The notes under the pieces were generated by a model. It saw only the letters and a program-made list of their open reading frames with translations, had not been told where the DNA came from and made no database searches. A program made the translations under genes and the position numbers. A DNA stretch of 64,000 bases from Miscanthus floridulus (Eukaryota > Streptophyta > Magnoliopsida > Poales > Poaceae), in assembly GCF_019320115.1 (NCBI RefSeq), contig NC_089589.1:24371273-24435272 (forward strand). Reading direction: 5' to 3'. Position 1 is the stretch's first letter, and each line of letters starts with the position of its first letter. This document shows, piece by piece, positions 1 to 9,864 of the stretch.

Positions 1-815
1 TTTTCATTTTTCAATTTCTCGGTTTTAGTCATCTCTTTTTCTAAAGCTTTGATCATGCAACCATATCTATCTAGAAGCTCCTCATATGAATCAAGATCAA
101 TCATATTTACATTAGATACCTTAGTGTCACCTTGTGACATGAATCAATGTGATGTAGTTGGAGAGCTTGAAGAAACATCACTCTCATACCCCGAGCATGA
201 TCCATCATTATCACCATCAAGTGTGCATGGAGTAGCATCATCATTAGCATCACTTGTGGCATCATCATCAATCTTGTCAAGTGATCTTGTGATATGATCA
301 TTATCATCATCACTTGACCATGAGGTGGAGCAATCTTTCTCAATCACCACATTGTGATCATGCTCGACACACTCATGCGCCTCCTTCTTGGGCTCATCAT
401 CATCATCGGAGACCGTCCCATACTTCTTATTGAGATAACTCCAAATCTCATAGGCGGTCTTCATGTCAATGATCACTCCAAAGATGTTATCATGCAAGGA
501 TCTATACAAGATGTTAGTAGCTTGGATATCGAGATCTAGGCATTTCTCTTGTGCTTGAGTTAGATTATCTTCATCCAACACATGAGAAAAGCCTACATCT
601 ACCATCCACCACATTTGAGGGCAAATAAACTTAAAATTGCATATCATCCAATTTTTCCATCGTGTAAAGTGTGTGCCATTAAAAATATGTGGACAATCAA
701 CATCTAGCCCATAAGCCGCCATCCTCTCGGGTTGGTGAAGACCACAAATGAGAGACCTAGGTCTGATACCACTTGTACGGTCGAGATGACGACTAGAGGG
801 GGGGTGAATAGTCAT
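1..815 (-). pseudogene. Ty1/copia gag fragment (UBN2-type), copy 1
   Basis: Read on the minus strand just downstream of a primer-binding site, the 223-residue open frame at 144-815 has the look of plant copia gag (UBN2/DUF4219 family): a WKNWM-type motif near the start, then an AYEIWSYLNKKYG block, followed by a long acidic Asp/Ser-rich tail. A stop ends it at 144 and the same gag continues as a coiled-coil-like segment toward base 1. Gag would package element RNA in cytoplasmic particles. No zinc knuckle, protease, integrase or reverse transcriptase is present in the window, so this is a 5' fragment of an element running off to the left. Confidence 0.75.
762..771 (-). other. Copia primer-binding site, copy 1
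   Basis: On the minus strand this reads TGGTATCAGA, the usual match to the 3' end of plant initiator methionine tRNA used by Ty1/copia elements. It lies two bases inside the LTR end. Confidence 0.85.
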
Positions 816-3141
816 TACTAAAATTTAATCGCGTCGGCTAACCGAAACAAGTGCAGAATTAAAACTATCAGTCTAGCCAAGACTACACCCCTCTATCTAT
901 GTTCTCTAGCACCTTGCAAAGATCCTAATTAAGCAACAAAGGTGCCGGGCTAACTAGAGCTCACCTAACCAATTCTAGGAGCAAGGTCACACAAACCTAT
1001 CCACTAGTATTTCAAGCAATGAGGGAGCTCCTACACATGCTAGTAAGCAAAAGCACAAAGCCAACTAAGCTCACTAACAATGCTCAATAACAAGGCAACC
1101 AATGCCAAATTAGAGAGAGCAAATACTTAGCTACACAAACTAAGCAAAGTGACTAACAAGGTTACATAAACCAAATTAGCCACGTAAGGGAGCTACTTCT
1201 ATGCTACACAAGCAAGAAGATAACTAGTGAGCTACACAAGCTAACTAATTATAAGAGCAACTACATAAGCACAATGTATATAAAAGTAATCATAAGCTTA
1301 TGTAAGGGGATTGCAAACCAATGGGAAGAACAAGGATTGACACGGTGATTTTCTCTCCGAGGTTCATGTGCTTGCCAACACACTACGTCCCCGTTGTGTC
1401 GACCGCTCACTTGGTGGTTCGGCGGCTAATTGGCATCACCCGCCAAGCCCGCACATTGGGAACCGTAAGAATCCTACCCTAAAAGTGAGGGTAGCTCAAT
1501 GACACGCTCAACTAGAGTTGCTCTTCGCGGCTCCCGTGGGGTGAGCACAATGCCCCTCACAAAGCTCTTCTCCGGAGCACTACATAGCTTCTTACGGGCT
1601 TCGACGGAGACCACCACCAAGCCATCTAGGAGGTGGCAACCTCCAAGAGTAACAAGCACCACCGGCTTGCAACTCGATCACCTAGTGCCACTCGATGCAA
1701 TCTCACAATGCAACGCACTAGAATCACACTCACTCGCAATCGATTCGCACTCTTGCAAGCACAAGTGAGTTAGAGGGCATCCAAGCACTCCTACACAAGC
1801 CACATAGTCGTGAGGGTGCTCAGCGACCAGCCCAAGGCCGGCCACACACTCTTTTTATAGCCCAAGGGCTAAAATAGACGTTACCCCTTCACTGGGCAAA
1901 GCGCATACTAACCGGACGCGCAGGTCATAACAACCTGACGCTGAAACCCAGCGTCCGGTCACTTATAGAGAGGTTCCAGCGATGTTTTTCAGCGACCAGA
2001 CGCGTCCGGTCATCACTGACCGAACTCTCCCAGCATTTGGTCGCTTCTGGACATGCTAAAAACACTGATCGGACGCTGTGACCGGACTCGCAGGTGCTGA
2101 CCGAACGCTGAACCCCAGCGTCCGGTCATTTTTCGCGCCAGCGTCCGGTCACAGACCTCTCAGCACTAAAACGGCTATAACTCTTAGCTTCGAACTCCAA
2201 TTTTGATGATCTTGGACATTTTGGAAAGCTTACTCAGAGGGCTACACATCCCACATGCATACTTGATCCAAATCACAATGGATCAAAGCAGTATTCCAAT
2301 CCAAGGACCATCCTATAGTTTGGAGTACACCAAAAAACCTTTTTCTCTTCTCTAAATTGATTCACAACAACTCTAACTTCTTCTCCTTTGCAAATGTGCC
2401 AACACCACCAAGTGTACACCACCATGTGTATGTGTGTTAGCTTTTCACAAATATTTTCCAAAGGATTAGTCACTCAACTTGCCACGCCACTCGATCCTAG
2501 CGATGATGCAAAGTTAGATCACTCGAGTGGCACTAGATGACCGATATGCAAACAAGTTTGCCCCTCTTGATAGTATGGCCATCTATCCTAAACCCGGTCA
2601 TCAACTTCTCTACACACCTATGACCAGTGAAATGAAATGCCCTAGGTTATACCTTTGCCTTGCGCATTCTATTCTATCTTCTCCAAAGTCGATGCAACAC
2701 ATGCACCAACATGATCAACAATGATATGATCCACTTCATATCATCACGTGATCATATTGGTTCATCGATCTTAACTTCACTTGCTTTTTACCATTGCCTT
2801 CGTCCATCAGCACCAAGTCTTGCTCAAGCTTCACCACCATGTGGTCCATCGCTCCAAAGCCTCCGACTTGCCCTTCACGCTTGCAACTGGTCCATCAAGC
2901 CAAGTCTTGTCTTGATCTTCTCCACCTTGATCACATGACTCAATGTCATGTCTCATGTGCAATAAGCTCCTTCATCATCACATGTGTGAGCTTTGCAACA
3001 TCTTCAAACCATTTTCACCTTCATGGCATATGTTGCTCACACACATGTACTTGTGGACTAATTACCTGTGTATCTCATATAAACACAATTAGTCCACCTA
3101 GGGTTGTCACTCAATTATCAAAACCACACAAGGACCTTTCA
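774..3141 (-). repeat. Ty1/copia LTR, copy 1
   Basis: On the minus strand this begins TGAAAGGTCC and ends ACA immediately before the primer-binding site, giving about 2.37 kb. The length and the repeated GACCGGACGC-type words resemble LTRs of the SIRE/Maximus group in panicoid grasses (family assignment is from memory of the group, not a search). Open frames inside it, including a 195-codon one at 2794-3381, have no coding character. Confidence 0.72.
1852..1859 (-). promoter_or_regulatory. Candidate LTR TATA box, copy 1
   Basis: Minus strand TATAAAAA, followed downstream by GC-rich sequence, sits mid-LTR where the U3/R boundary is expected. The same site is at 6115-6122 in copy 2. Confidence 0.45.
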
Positions 3142-3942
3142 GTAGCCCACATTGCTCCCGTGCCACCGTCATGCTACTGCTGCACCACAGCCCCGCCACT
3201 ACACCACCACGCTGCCGTAGCTGCCTCCCACCATGGCTTCATAGATCTGTGTGCCGATAGGCTAGATCCGGCCAAGGGGACGATGGATTCAGGCACGGCT
3301 GGTGATGGATTCGGAGAGAGGGAGGAGGGAGGAGAAGGGTCAAAGGGGGAAGACCCAGCCGACCTTGAGCTCCAGCGATAGCCAAGGATGAGAGCACTGG
3401 GAGGCTCGAAGGCTGGGGGAGGAGTGGAGGCTAGCCTTGGGGAGGGGTGAGGAGTGGAGGCCAGTGACTCGGGGAGGGAGCAAGGGTCGAGGGGCTGCGG
3501 CTGCATGGCTGCCTGTGCTTCTTGGGAGGGGTGTTAGGGTTAGCCAACACCAGGCTACGTGGACATGGAGGTGATGGGGTGTTAGGGTTAGCCGGGTCGA
3601 GGGTGATGGAGGCGGGGATGGTGGGCGATTGGTCGCACTGGGCCATGGGGAGGGGAGGAAGGAGTGAGGAGGCCCAGTAGGGGGAGGGGGTAGGTCGGGC
3701 TGCTGTCGGCCGACCGTCGAAGGCCGAGACGTGCCGTGCTAGCCCATGGGCCTAAGCAATGGCCCAGGCACGACCTGCACCCTCGGGCCAGGCCAGCCTA
3801 GGCCCGCATGTCATCGGGGCAGGTCGTGCTCATGTCGGGCTAAAAACGGGCTTCGTACCATGCCATCTTGCCTCGAGCTGCATGGACATTTATACATGCG
3901 CCGAAGCATGTGCCCTATAGGGGAAATTTATACTTACACCAG
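3142..3942. other. GC-rich spacer between LTR and DMP (copy 1)
   Basis: No gene is recognised. The sequence is purine-rich (gga/ggg runs) with a block near 3725-3870 built of GCCCGGC/GGCACG-like words seen in many grass hAT-derived repeats; a related block occurs at 26080-26220. Open frames on both strands are low-complexity. The copy at 7405-8205 is nearly identical. Confidence 0.5.
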
Positions 3943-4139
3943 TCCAATGACGACTCCAAGAAGAAGCGGCCAATCTTCGACAAGTCGCTAGGCACGGCGG
4001 CAGGTCTGTCGAAGCTCCTGCCGACGAGCACGACTCTGGCGTTCTAGATGATGGCACCGTCTTTCACCAGGGGCGGCGCATGCGTGGACCATGACATCAA
4101 CTTCGCCTTCACCTGTTGGCTCATCGTCTTCCTCACACA
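3943..4139 (+). pseudogene. DMP (DUF679) N-terminal fragment
   Basis: Duplicated N-terminus of DMP copy A. The frame reads the family hallmark LSKLLPTSTTLAF, then a TAG where the family has Gln, then MAPSFT. It is cut at 4139 by the duplication junction, before any membrane segment is complete, so it is a dead relic. Confidence 0.8.
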
Positions 4140-5079
4140 TGGTCTTGTACTAAGTTATCATGAGCAACACTAAGTTCCTCATGAGCCAATTTTAGCTCCT
4201 CATGTGAACAAGTAGTAACATAAAGTAGATGCTTTTGTTGTTCACATGTGTTCTTTAGAAAAGAGTTTTCATTTTTCAATTTCTCGGTTTTAGTCATCTC
4301 TTTTCTAAAGCTTTGATCATGCAACCATATCTATCTAGAAGCTCCTCATATGAATCAAGATCAATCATATTTACATTAGATACCTTAGTGTCACCTTGTG
4401 ACATGAATCAATGTGATGTAGTTGGAGAGCTTGAAGAAACATCACTCTCATACCCCGAGCATGATCCATCATTATCACCATCAAGTGTGCATGGAGTAGC
4501 ATCATCATTAGCATCACTTGTGGCATCATCATCAATCTTGTCAAGTGATCTTGTGATATGATCATTATCATCATCACTTGACCATGAGGTGGAGCAATCT
4601 TTCTCAATCACCACATTGTGATCATGCTCGACACACTCATGCGCCTCCTTCTTGGGCTCATCATCATCATCGGAGACCGTCCCATACTTCTTATTGAGAT
4701 AACTCCAAATCTCATAGGCGGTCTTCATGTCAATGATCACTCCAAAGATGTTATCATGCAAGGATCTATACAAGATGTTAGTAGCTTGGATATCGAGATC
4801 TAGGCATTTCTCTTGTGCTTGAGTTAGATTATCTTCATCCAACACATGAGAAAAGCCTACATCTACCATCCACCACATTTGAGGGCAAATAAACTTAAAA
4901 TTGCATATCATCCAATTTTTCCATCGTGTAAAGTGTGTGCCATTAAAAATATGTGGACAATCAACATCTAGCCCATAAGCCGCCATCCTCTCGGGTTGGT
5001 GAAGACCACAAATGAGAGACCTAGGTCTGATACCACTTGTACGGTCGAGATGACGACTAGAGGGGGGGTGAATAGTCAT
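4140..5079 (-). pseudogene. Ty1/copia gag fragment, copy 2
   Basis: This is the same gag fragment as in copy 1. The main frame runs 5079-4408, is interrupted by a stop, and continues as a Lys/Glu-rich coiled-coil segment (frame at 4324-4133) rich in HEEL repeats, until the duplication junction at 4139/4140 cuts it. Beyond the junction the frame reads into antisense DMP sequence, which is meaningless. The protein cannot be functional: the nucleic-acid-binding and pol parts are missing. Confidence 0.75.
5026..5035 (-). other. Copia primer-binding site, copy 2
   Basis: Minus-strand TGGTATCAGA, identical to the site in copy 1 and again two bases from the LTR boundary at 5038. It fixes the element orientation as right to left. 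Confidence 0.85.
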
Positions 5080-7404
5080 TACTAAAATTTAATCGCGTCG
5101 GCTAACCGAAACAAGTGCAGAATTAAAACTATCAGTCTAGCCAAGACTACACCCCTCTATCTATGTTCTCTAGCACCTTGCAAAGATCCTAATTAAGCAA
5201 CAAAGGTGCCGGGCTAACTAGAGCTCACCTAACCAATTCTAGGAGCAAGGTCACACAAACCTATCCACTAGTATTTCAAGCAATGAGGGAGCTCCTACAC
5301 ATGCTAGTAAGCAAAAGCACAAAGCCAACTAAGCTCACTAACAATGCTCAATAACAAGGCAACCAATGCCAAATTAGAGAGAGCAAATACTTAGCTACAC
5401 AAACTAAGCAAAGTGACTAACAAGGTTACATAAACCAAATTAGCCACGTAAGGGAGCTACTTCTATGCTACACAAGCAAGAAGATAACTAGTGAGCTACA
5501 CAAGCTAACTAATTATAAGAGCAACTACATAAGCACAATGTATATAAAAGTAATCATAAGCTTATGTAAGGGGATTGCAAACCAATGGGAAGAACAAGAT
5601 TGACACGGTGATTTTCTCCCGAGGTTCATGTGCTTGCCAACACACTACGTCCCCGTTGTGTCGACCGCTCACTTGGTGGTTCGGCGGCTAATTGGCATCA
5701 CCCGCCAAGCCCGCACATTGGGAACCGTAAGAATCTACCCTAAAAGTGAGGGTAGCTCAATGACACGCTCAACTAGAGTTGCTCTTCGCGGCTCCCGTGG
5801 GGTGAGCACAATGCCCCTCACAAAGCTCTTCTCCGGAGCACTACATAAGCTTCTTACGGGCTTCGACGGAGACCACCACCAAGCCATCTAGGAGGTGGCA
5901 ACCTCCAAGAGTAACAAGCACCACCGGCTTGCAACTCGATCACCTAGTGCCACTCGATGCAATCTCACAATGCAACGCACTAGAATCACACTCACTCGCA
6001 ATCGATTCGCACTCTTGCAAGCACAAGTGAGTTAGAGGGCATCCAAGCACTCCTACACAAGCCACATATTCGTGGGGGTGCTCAGCGACCAGCCCAAGGC
6101 CGGCCACACACTCTTTTTATAGCCCAAGGGCTAAAATAGACGTTACCCCTTCACTGGGCAAAGCGCATACTAACCGGACGCGCAGGTCATAACAACCTGA
6201 CGCTGAAACCCAGCGTCCGGTCACTTATAGAGAGGTTCCAGCGATGTTTTTCAGCGACCAGACGCGTCCGGTCATCACTGACCGAACTCTCCCAGCATTT
6301 GGTCGCTTCTGGACATGCTAAAAACACTGATCGGACGCTGTGACCGGACTCGCAGGTGCTGACCGAACGCTGAACCCCAGCGTCCGGTCATTTTTTCGCG
6401 CCAGCGTCCGGTCACAGACCTCTCAGCACTAAAACGGCTATAACTCTTAGCTTCGAACTCCAATTTTGATGATCTTGGACATTTTGGAAAGCTTACTCAG
6501 AGGGCTACACATCCCACATGCATACTTGATCCAAATCACAATGGATCAAAGCAGTATTCCAATCCAAGGACCATCCTATAGTTTGGAGTACACCAAAAAA
6601 CCTTTTTCTCTTCTCTAAATTGATTCACAACAACTCTAACTTCTTCTCCTTTGCAAATGTGCCAACACCACCAAGTGTACACCACCATGTGTATGTGTGT
6701 TAGCTTTTCACAAATATTTTCCAAAGGATTAGTCACTCAACTTGCCACGCCACTCGATCCTAGCGATGATGCAAAGTTAGATCACTCGAGTGGCACTAGA
6801 TGACCGATATGCAAACAAGTTTGCCCCTCTTGATAGTATGGCCATCTATCCTAAACCCGGTCATCAACTTCTCTACACACCTATGACCAGTGAAATGAAA
6901 TGCCCTAGGTTATACCTTTGCCTTGCGCATTCTATTCTATCTTCTCCAAAGTCGATGCAACACATGCACCAACATGATCAACAATGATATGATCCACTTC
7001 ATATCATCACGTGATCATATTGGTTCATCGATCTTAACTTCACTTGCTTTTTACCATTGCCTTCGTCCATCAGCACCAAGTCTTGCTCAAGCTTCACCAC
7101 CATGTGGTCCATCGCTCCAAAGCCTCCGACTTGCCCTTCACGCTTGCAACTGGTCCATCAAGCCAAGTCTTGTCTTGATCTTCTCCACCTTGATCACATG
7201 ACTCAATGTCATGTCTCATGTGCAATAAGCTCCTTCATCATCACATGTGTGAGCTTTGCAACATCTTCAAACCATTTTCACCTTCATGGCATATGTTGCT
7301 CACACACATGTACTTGTGGACTAATTACCTGTGTATCTCATATAAACACAATTAGTCCACCTAGGGTTGTCACTCAATTATCAAAACCACACAAGGACCT
7401 TTCA
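5038..7404 (-). repeat. Ty1/copia LTR, copy 2
   Basis: Same 2,367-bp LTR as in copy 1, differing by scattered single bases. It is the 5' LTR of the minus-strand element whose gag lies to its left. Outside it (from 7405) begins the spacer leading to the DMP gene. Confidence 0.72.
6115..6122 (-). promoter_or_regulatory. Candidate LTR TATA box, copy 2
   Basis: Minus strand TATAAAAA in the second LTR, same context as copy 1. Confidence 0.45.
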
Positions 7405-8205
7405 GTAGCCCACATTGCTCCCGTGCCACCGTCATGCTACTGCTGCACCACAGCCCCGCCACTACACCACCACGCTGCCGTAGCTGCCTCCCACCATGGC
7501 TTCATAGATCTGTGTGCCGATAGGCTAGATCCGGCCAAGGGGACGATGGATTCAGGCACGGCTGGTGATGGATTCGGAGAGAGGGAGGAGGGAGGAGAAG
7601 GGTCAAAGGGGGAAGACCCAGCCGACCTTGAGCTCCAGCGATAGCCAAGGATGAGAGCACTGGGAGGCTCGAAGGCTGGGGGAGGAGTGGAGGCTAGCCT
7701 TGGGGAGGGGTGAGGAGTGGAGGCCAGTGACTCGGGGAGGGAGCAAGGGTCGAGGGGCTGCGGCTGCATGGCTGCCTGTGCTTCTTGGGAGGGGTGTTAG
7801 GGTTAGCCAACACCAGGCTACGTGGACATGGAGGTGATGGGGTGTTAGGGTTAGCCGGGTCGAGGGTGATGGAGGCGGGGATGGTGGGCGATTGGTCGCA
7901 CTGGGCCATGGGGAGGGGAGGAAGGAGTGAGGAGGCCCAGTAGGGGGAGGGGGTAGGTCGGGCTGCTGTCGGCCGACCGTCGAAGGCCGAGACGTGCCGT
8001 GCTAGCCCATGGGCCTAAGCAATGGCCCAGGCACGACCTGCACCCTCGGGCCAGGCCAGCCTAGGCCCGCATGTCATCGGGGCAGGTCGTGCTCATGTCG
8101 GGCTAAAAACGGGCTTCGTACCATGCCATCTTGCCTCGAGCTGCATGGACATTTATACATGCGCCGAAGCATGTGCCCTATAGGGGAAATTTATACTTAC
8201 ACCAG
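7405..8205. other. GC-rich spacer between LTR and DMP (copy 2)
   Basis: Second copy of the spacer. It may have held the promoter and 5' UTR of the ancestral DMP gene, but no TATA box or clear start codon is visible before the conserved DMP reading frame opens near 8206. Confidence 0.5.
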
Positions 8206-8884
8206 TCCAATGACGACTCCAAGAAGAAGCGGCCAATCTTCGACAAGTCGCTAGGCACGGCGGCAGGTCTGTCGAAGCTCCTGCCGACGAGCACGACTCT
8301 GGCGTTCTAGATGATGGCACCGTCTTTCACCAGGGGCGGCGCATGCGTGGACCATGACATCAACTTCGCCTTCACCTGTTGGCTCATCGTCTTCCTCACA
8401 CAGCTCTCCATAGCGTCACTATCATCGGTAAGGACGGCAGCAGCACCACCACCACCCATTATGGGGTGGTCACCTCCACGAGCCTAAGGCTCTTCAATAG
8501 CGGCAACCTCGTTAGGGAGTCGAAGGTCATCAATAAGTCCGAGCTGAGGAAGTGAAGGTGGAGGTGGGAGGACTACCTGCACGCCATCATCAGTGCCGTG
8601 GTGTTCCTGGCCCTGGCCTTCTACGACGCCGTCATGTAGGGGTGCCTGCTCAAGAAGGAGTCACAACCATGGAAGGATTTCTTCAACCACCTGCCCCTAG
8701 CGGTTGGGTTCCTCGCTAGTTTCCTATTCATCGTCTTCCCCACCACCAGGAAGGGCATCGGCGATGACGGCGCTTGGAGCGTGGATGGGCATGGCGGATC
8801 CACAATAGCGCCGGTGGACGAGGATGCAAACAAGGAAGAGGCCAGCACGCCCGGTGGAAAGAAGAAAGAGTTAGAGGAGCATAA
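8206..8884 (+). pseudogene. DMP membrane protein (DUF679), copy A
   Basis: DUF679/DMP proteins are small four-helix plant membrane proteins of the endomembrane system; some members act in gamete fusion and haploid induction in maize. Here the frame shows LSKLLPTSTTLAF, a degraded middle, then DYLHAIISAVVFLALAF, GCLL, HLPLAVGFLASFLFIVFP and TTRKGIG in the correct family order. Stops interrupt it at the LAF-Q position (TAG), before RWRW (TGA) and before GCLL (TAG, where copy B has CAG). The central region corresponding to the SFTDS...YYG block is frameshifted. The C-terminal tail continues in the same frame, without a stop, into copy B. It is a pseudogene; family assignment is confident, orthology is not. 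Confidence 0.88.
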
Positions 8885-9174
8885 GGCCAAGACTCTGCTA
8901 GGGGCGGCGGCGACCCTATCGAAGCTCCTACCGACCAGCACCACGTTGGCGATCTAGACAATGGCGTCGGCCACCGCCTCCACTTTGCCTTCACCTTCCG
9001 GAGGGCTCATTGGCTTCCTCGCCCTCATGTGCGCGGCGCTCAGCTTCACCGACAGCGTCACCGACCTGGACCACCACACCTACTATGGGCTAGCCACCTT
9101 CAAGGGCCTCTGGCTCTTCAACCATGCCCTCAAGGACCTACGACTGTCAGAGGAGAACTACGACAAGATGGAGA

Positions 9175-9203
9175 CACTACCCCAGATCTGGACATCACTG
9201 TCG
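9175..9203 (+). repeat. CACTA left terminal inverted repeat
   Basis: CACTACCCCAGATCTGGACA and onward pairs with the complement of 24571-24599 with about four mismatches. Confidence 0.88.
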
Positions 9204-9655
9204 ATTCAAAAACCCCTTTCACTACTAGATTTTGAACCGACAGTGGCATACCGGCAGTGATGGGGGGTTGACATCATTGTCGGTTCTTAAAAACCGACAC
9301 TGATCTACAGGCAACAGTGTCGGTTCCTGGGTCCACCCGATAGTGTCTAGTTAAATAACACTGCTGGTTTGTAGTCCCAACCGACAGTGAAGGTTGCTTC
9401 AAGAGTGTCTGTTCTTGGCTCAAGCCAGCAGTGTTGAGCAAGACTATACTGTCGGTTCATGGCTCAAACCGGCAGTGTTTGTCATAACCATCACTGTCGG
9501 ATCATGGCTCAAGCCGATAGTGTTGAGAAACCCTACACTGTTGGTTTGTTGCTAACCAGCAGTGATGGTTACGATAACAATGCCGGTTTATTGCTAACCG
9601 ACAGTGATGGTTACGACAACACTATTGGTTTGTTGCTAACCGGCAGCGATGACCC
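9190..9655. repeat. CACTA left subterminal repeat array
   Basis: About a dozen short units alternate between CACTGTCGGTT-like and AACCG[AG]CAGTG-like words, many forming hairpins. In En/Spm elements such arrays bind the TNPA-type protein; here that role is inferred from position. Confidence 0.8.
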
Positions 9656-9864
9656 GTTCACATTTTATTATTTTATAATTTATTTTAATTTATATTTTTT
9701 CATGGAATCAGGTTTCACTTTATATACGCTACGTAGACAGCAGGTCCATCAATATTAAACATTACAAATGTTACGATTATAGTTCAAATGTTCTTATCAA
9801 GATCTCGATCACTCAAAATAAAAAAGAAATTATTCGATAAGATAAAGCTTGCTTCTTGGACCTA

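Larger units (their letters stand above)
1..4139. repeat. Tandem duplication, copy 1 (5' cut by window)
   Basis: This stretch aligns with 4266-8402 at an offset that drifts only from 4265 to 4263, so the copies differ by a handful of 1-bp indels and a few substitutions. It holds, from left to right, a partial minus-strand copia gag, its primer-binding site and LTR, a GC-rich spacer and the N-terminal part of a DMP pseudogene. At 4139 the DMP sequence stops and copy 2 starts inside gag. The abrupt DMP/gag joint at 4139/4140 is the duplication junction. Confidence 0.93.
4140..8402. repeat. Tandem duplication, copy 2 (4,263 bp)
   Basis: This is the complete second unit. It starts within copia gag and ends within DMP copy A, which then continues uninterrupted into its C-terminal half after 8402. 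That continuity shows the copy 2/DMP joint is ancestral and the 4139/4140 joint is new. The near identity implies a very recent duplication, or a duplicated contig segment introduced during assembly. Confidence 0.93.

Noticed and set aside
2794..3381. 195-codon plus-strand frame (and copy at 7057-7644)
   Set aside because: Lies in the LTR and spacer, opposite to the element; composition is Cys/His/Ser-rich with no domain.
7795..7855. Telomere-like TTAGGG words near the spacer
   Set aside because: Only two isolated GTTAGGGTTAG occurrences, not tandem TTTAGGG.
9220..9225. CACTAC at 9220 as the left CACTA end
   Set aside because: Flanking ttt does not match aga on the right and leaves extra bases in DMP. 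The CACTAC at 9175 gives matching TSD and TIR.
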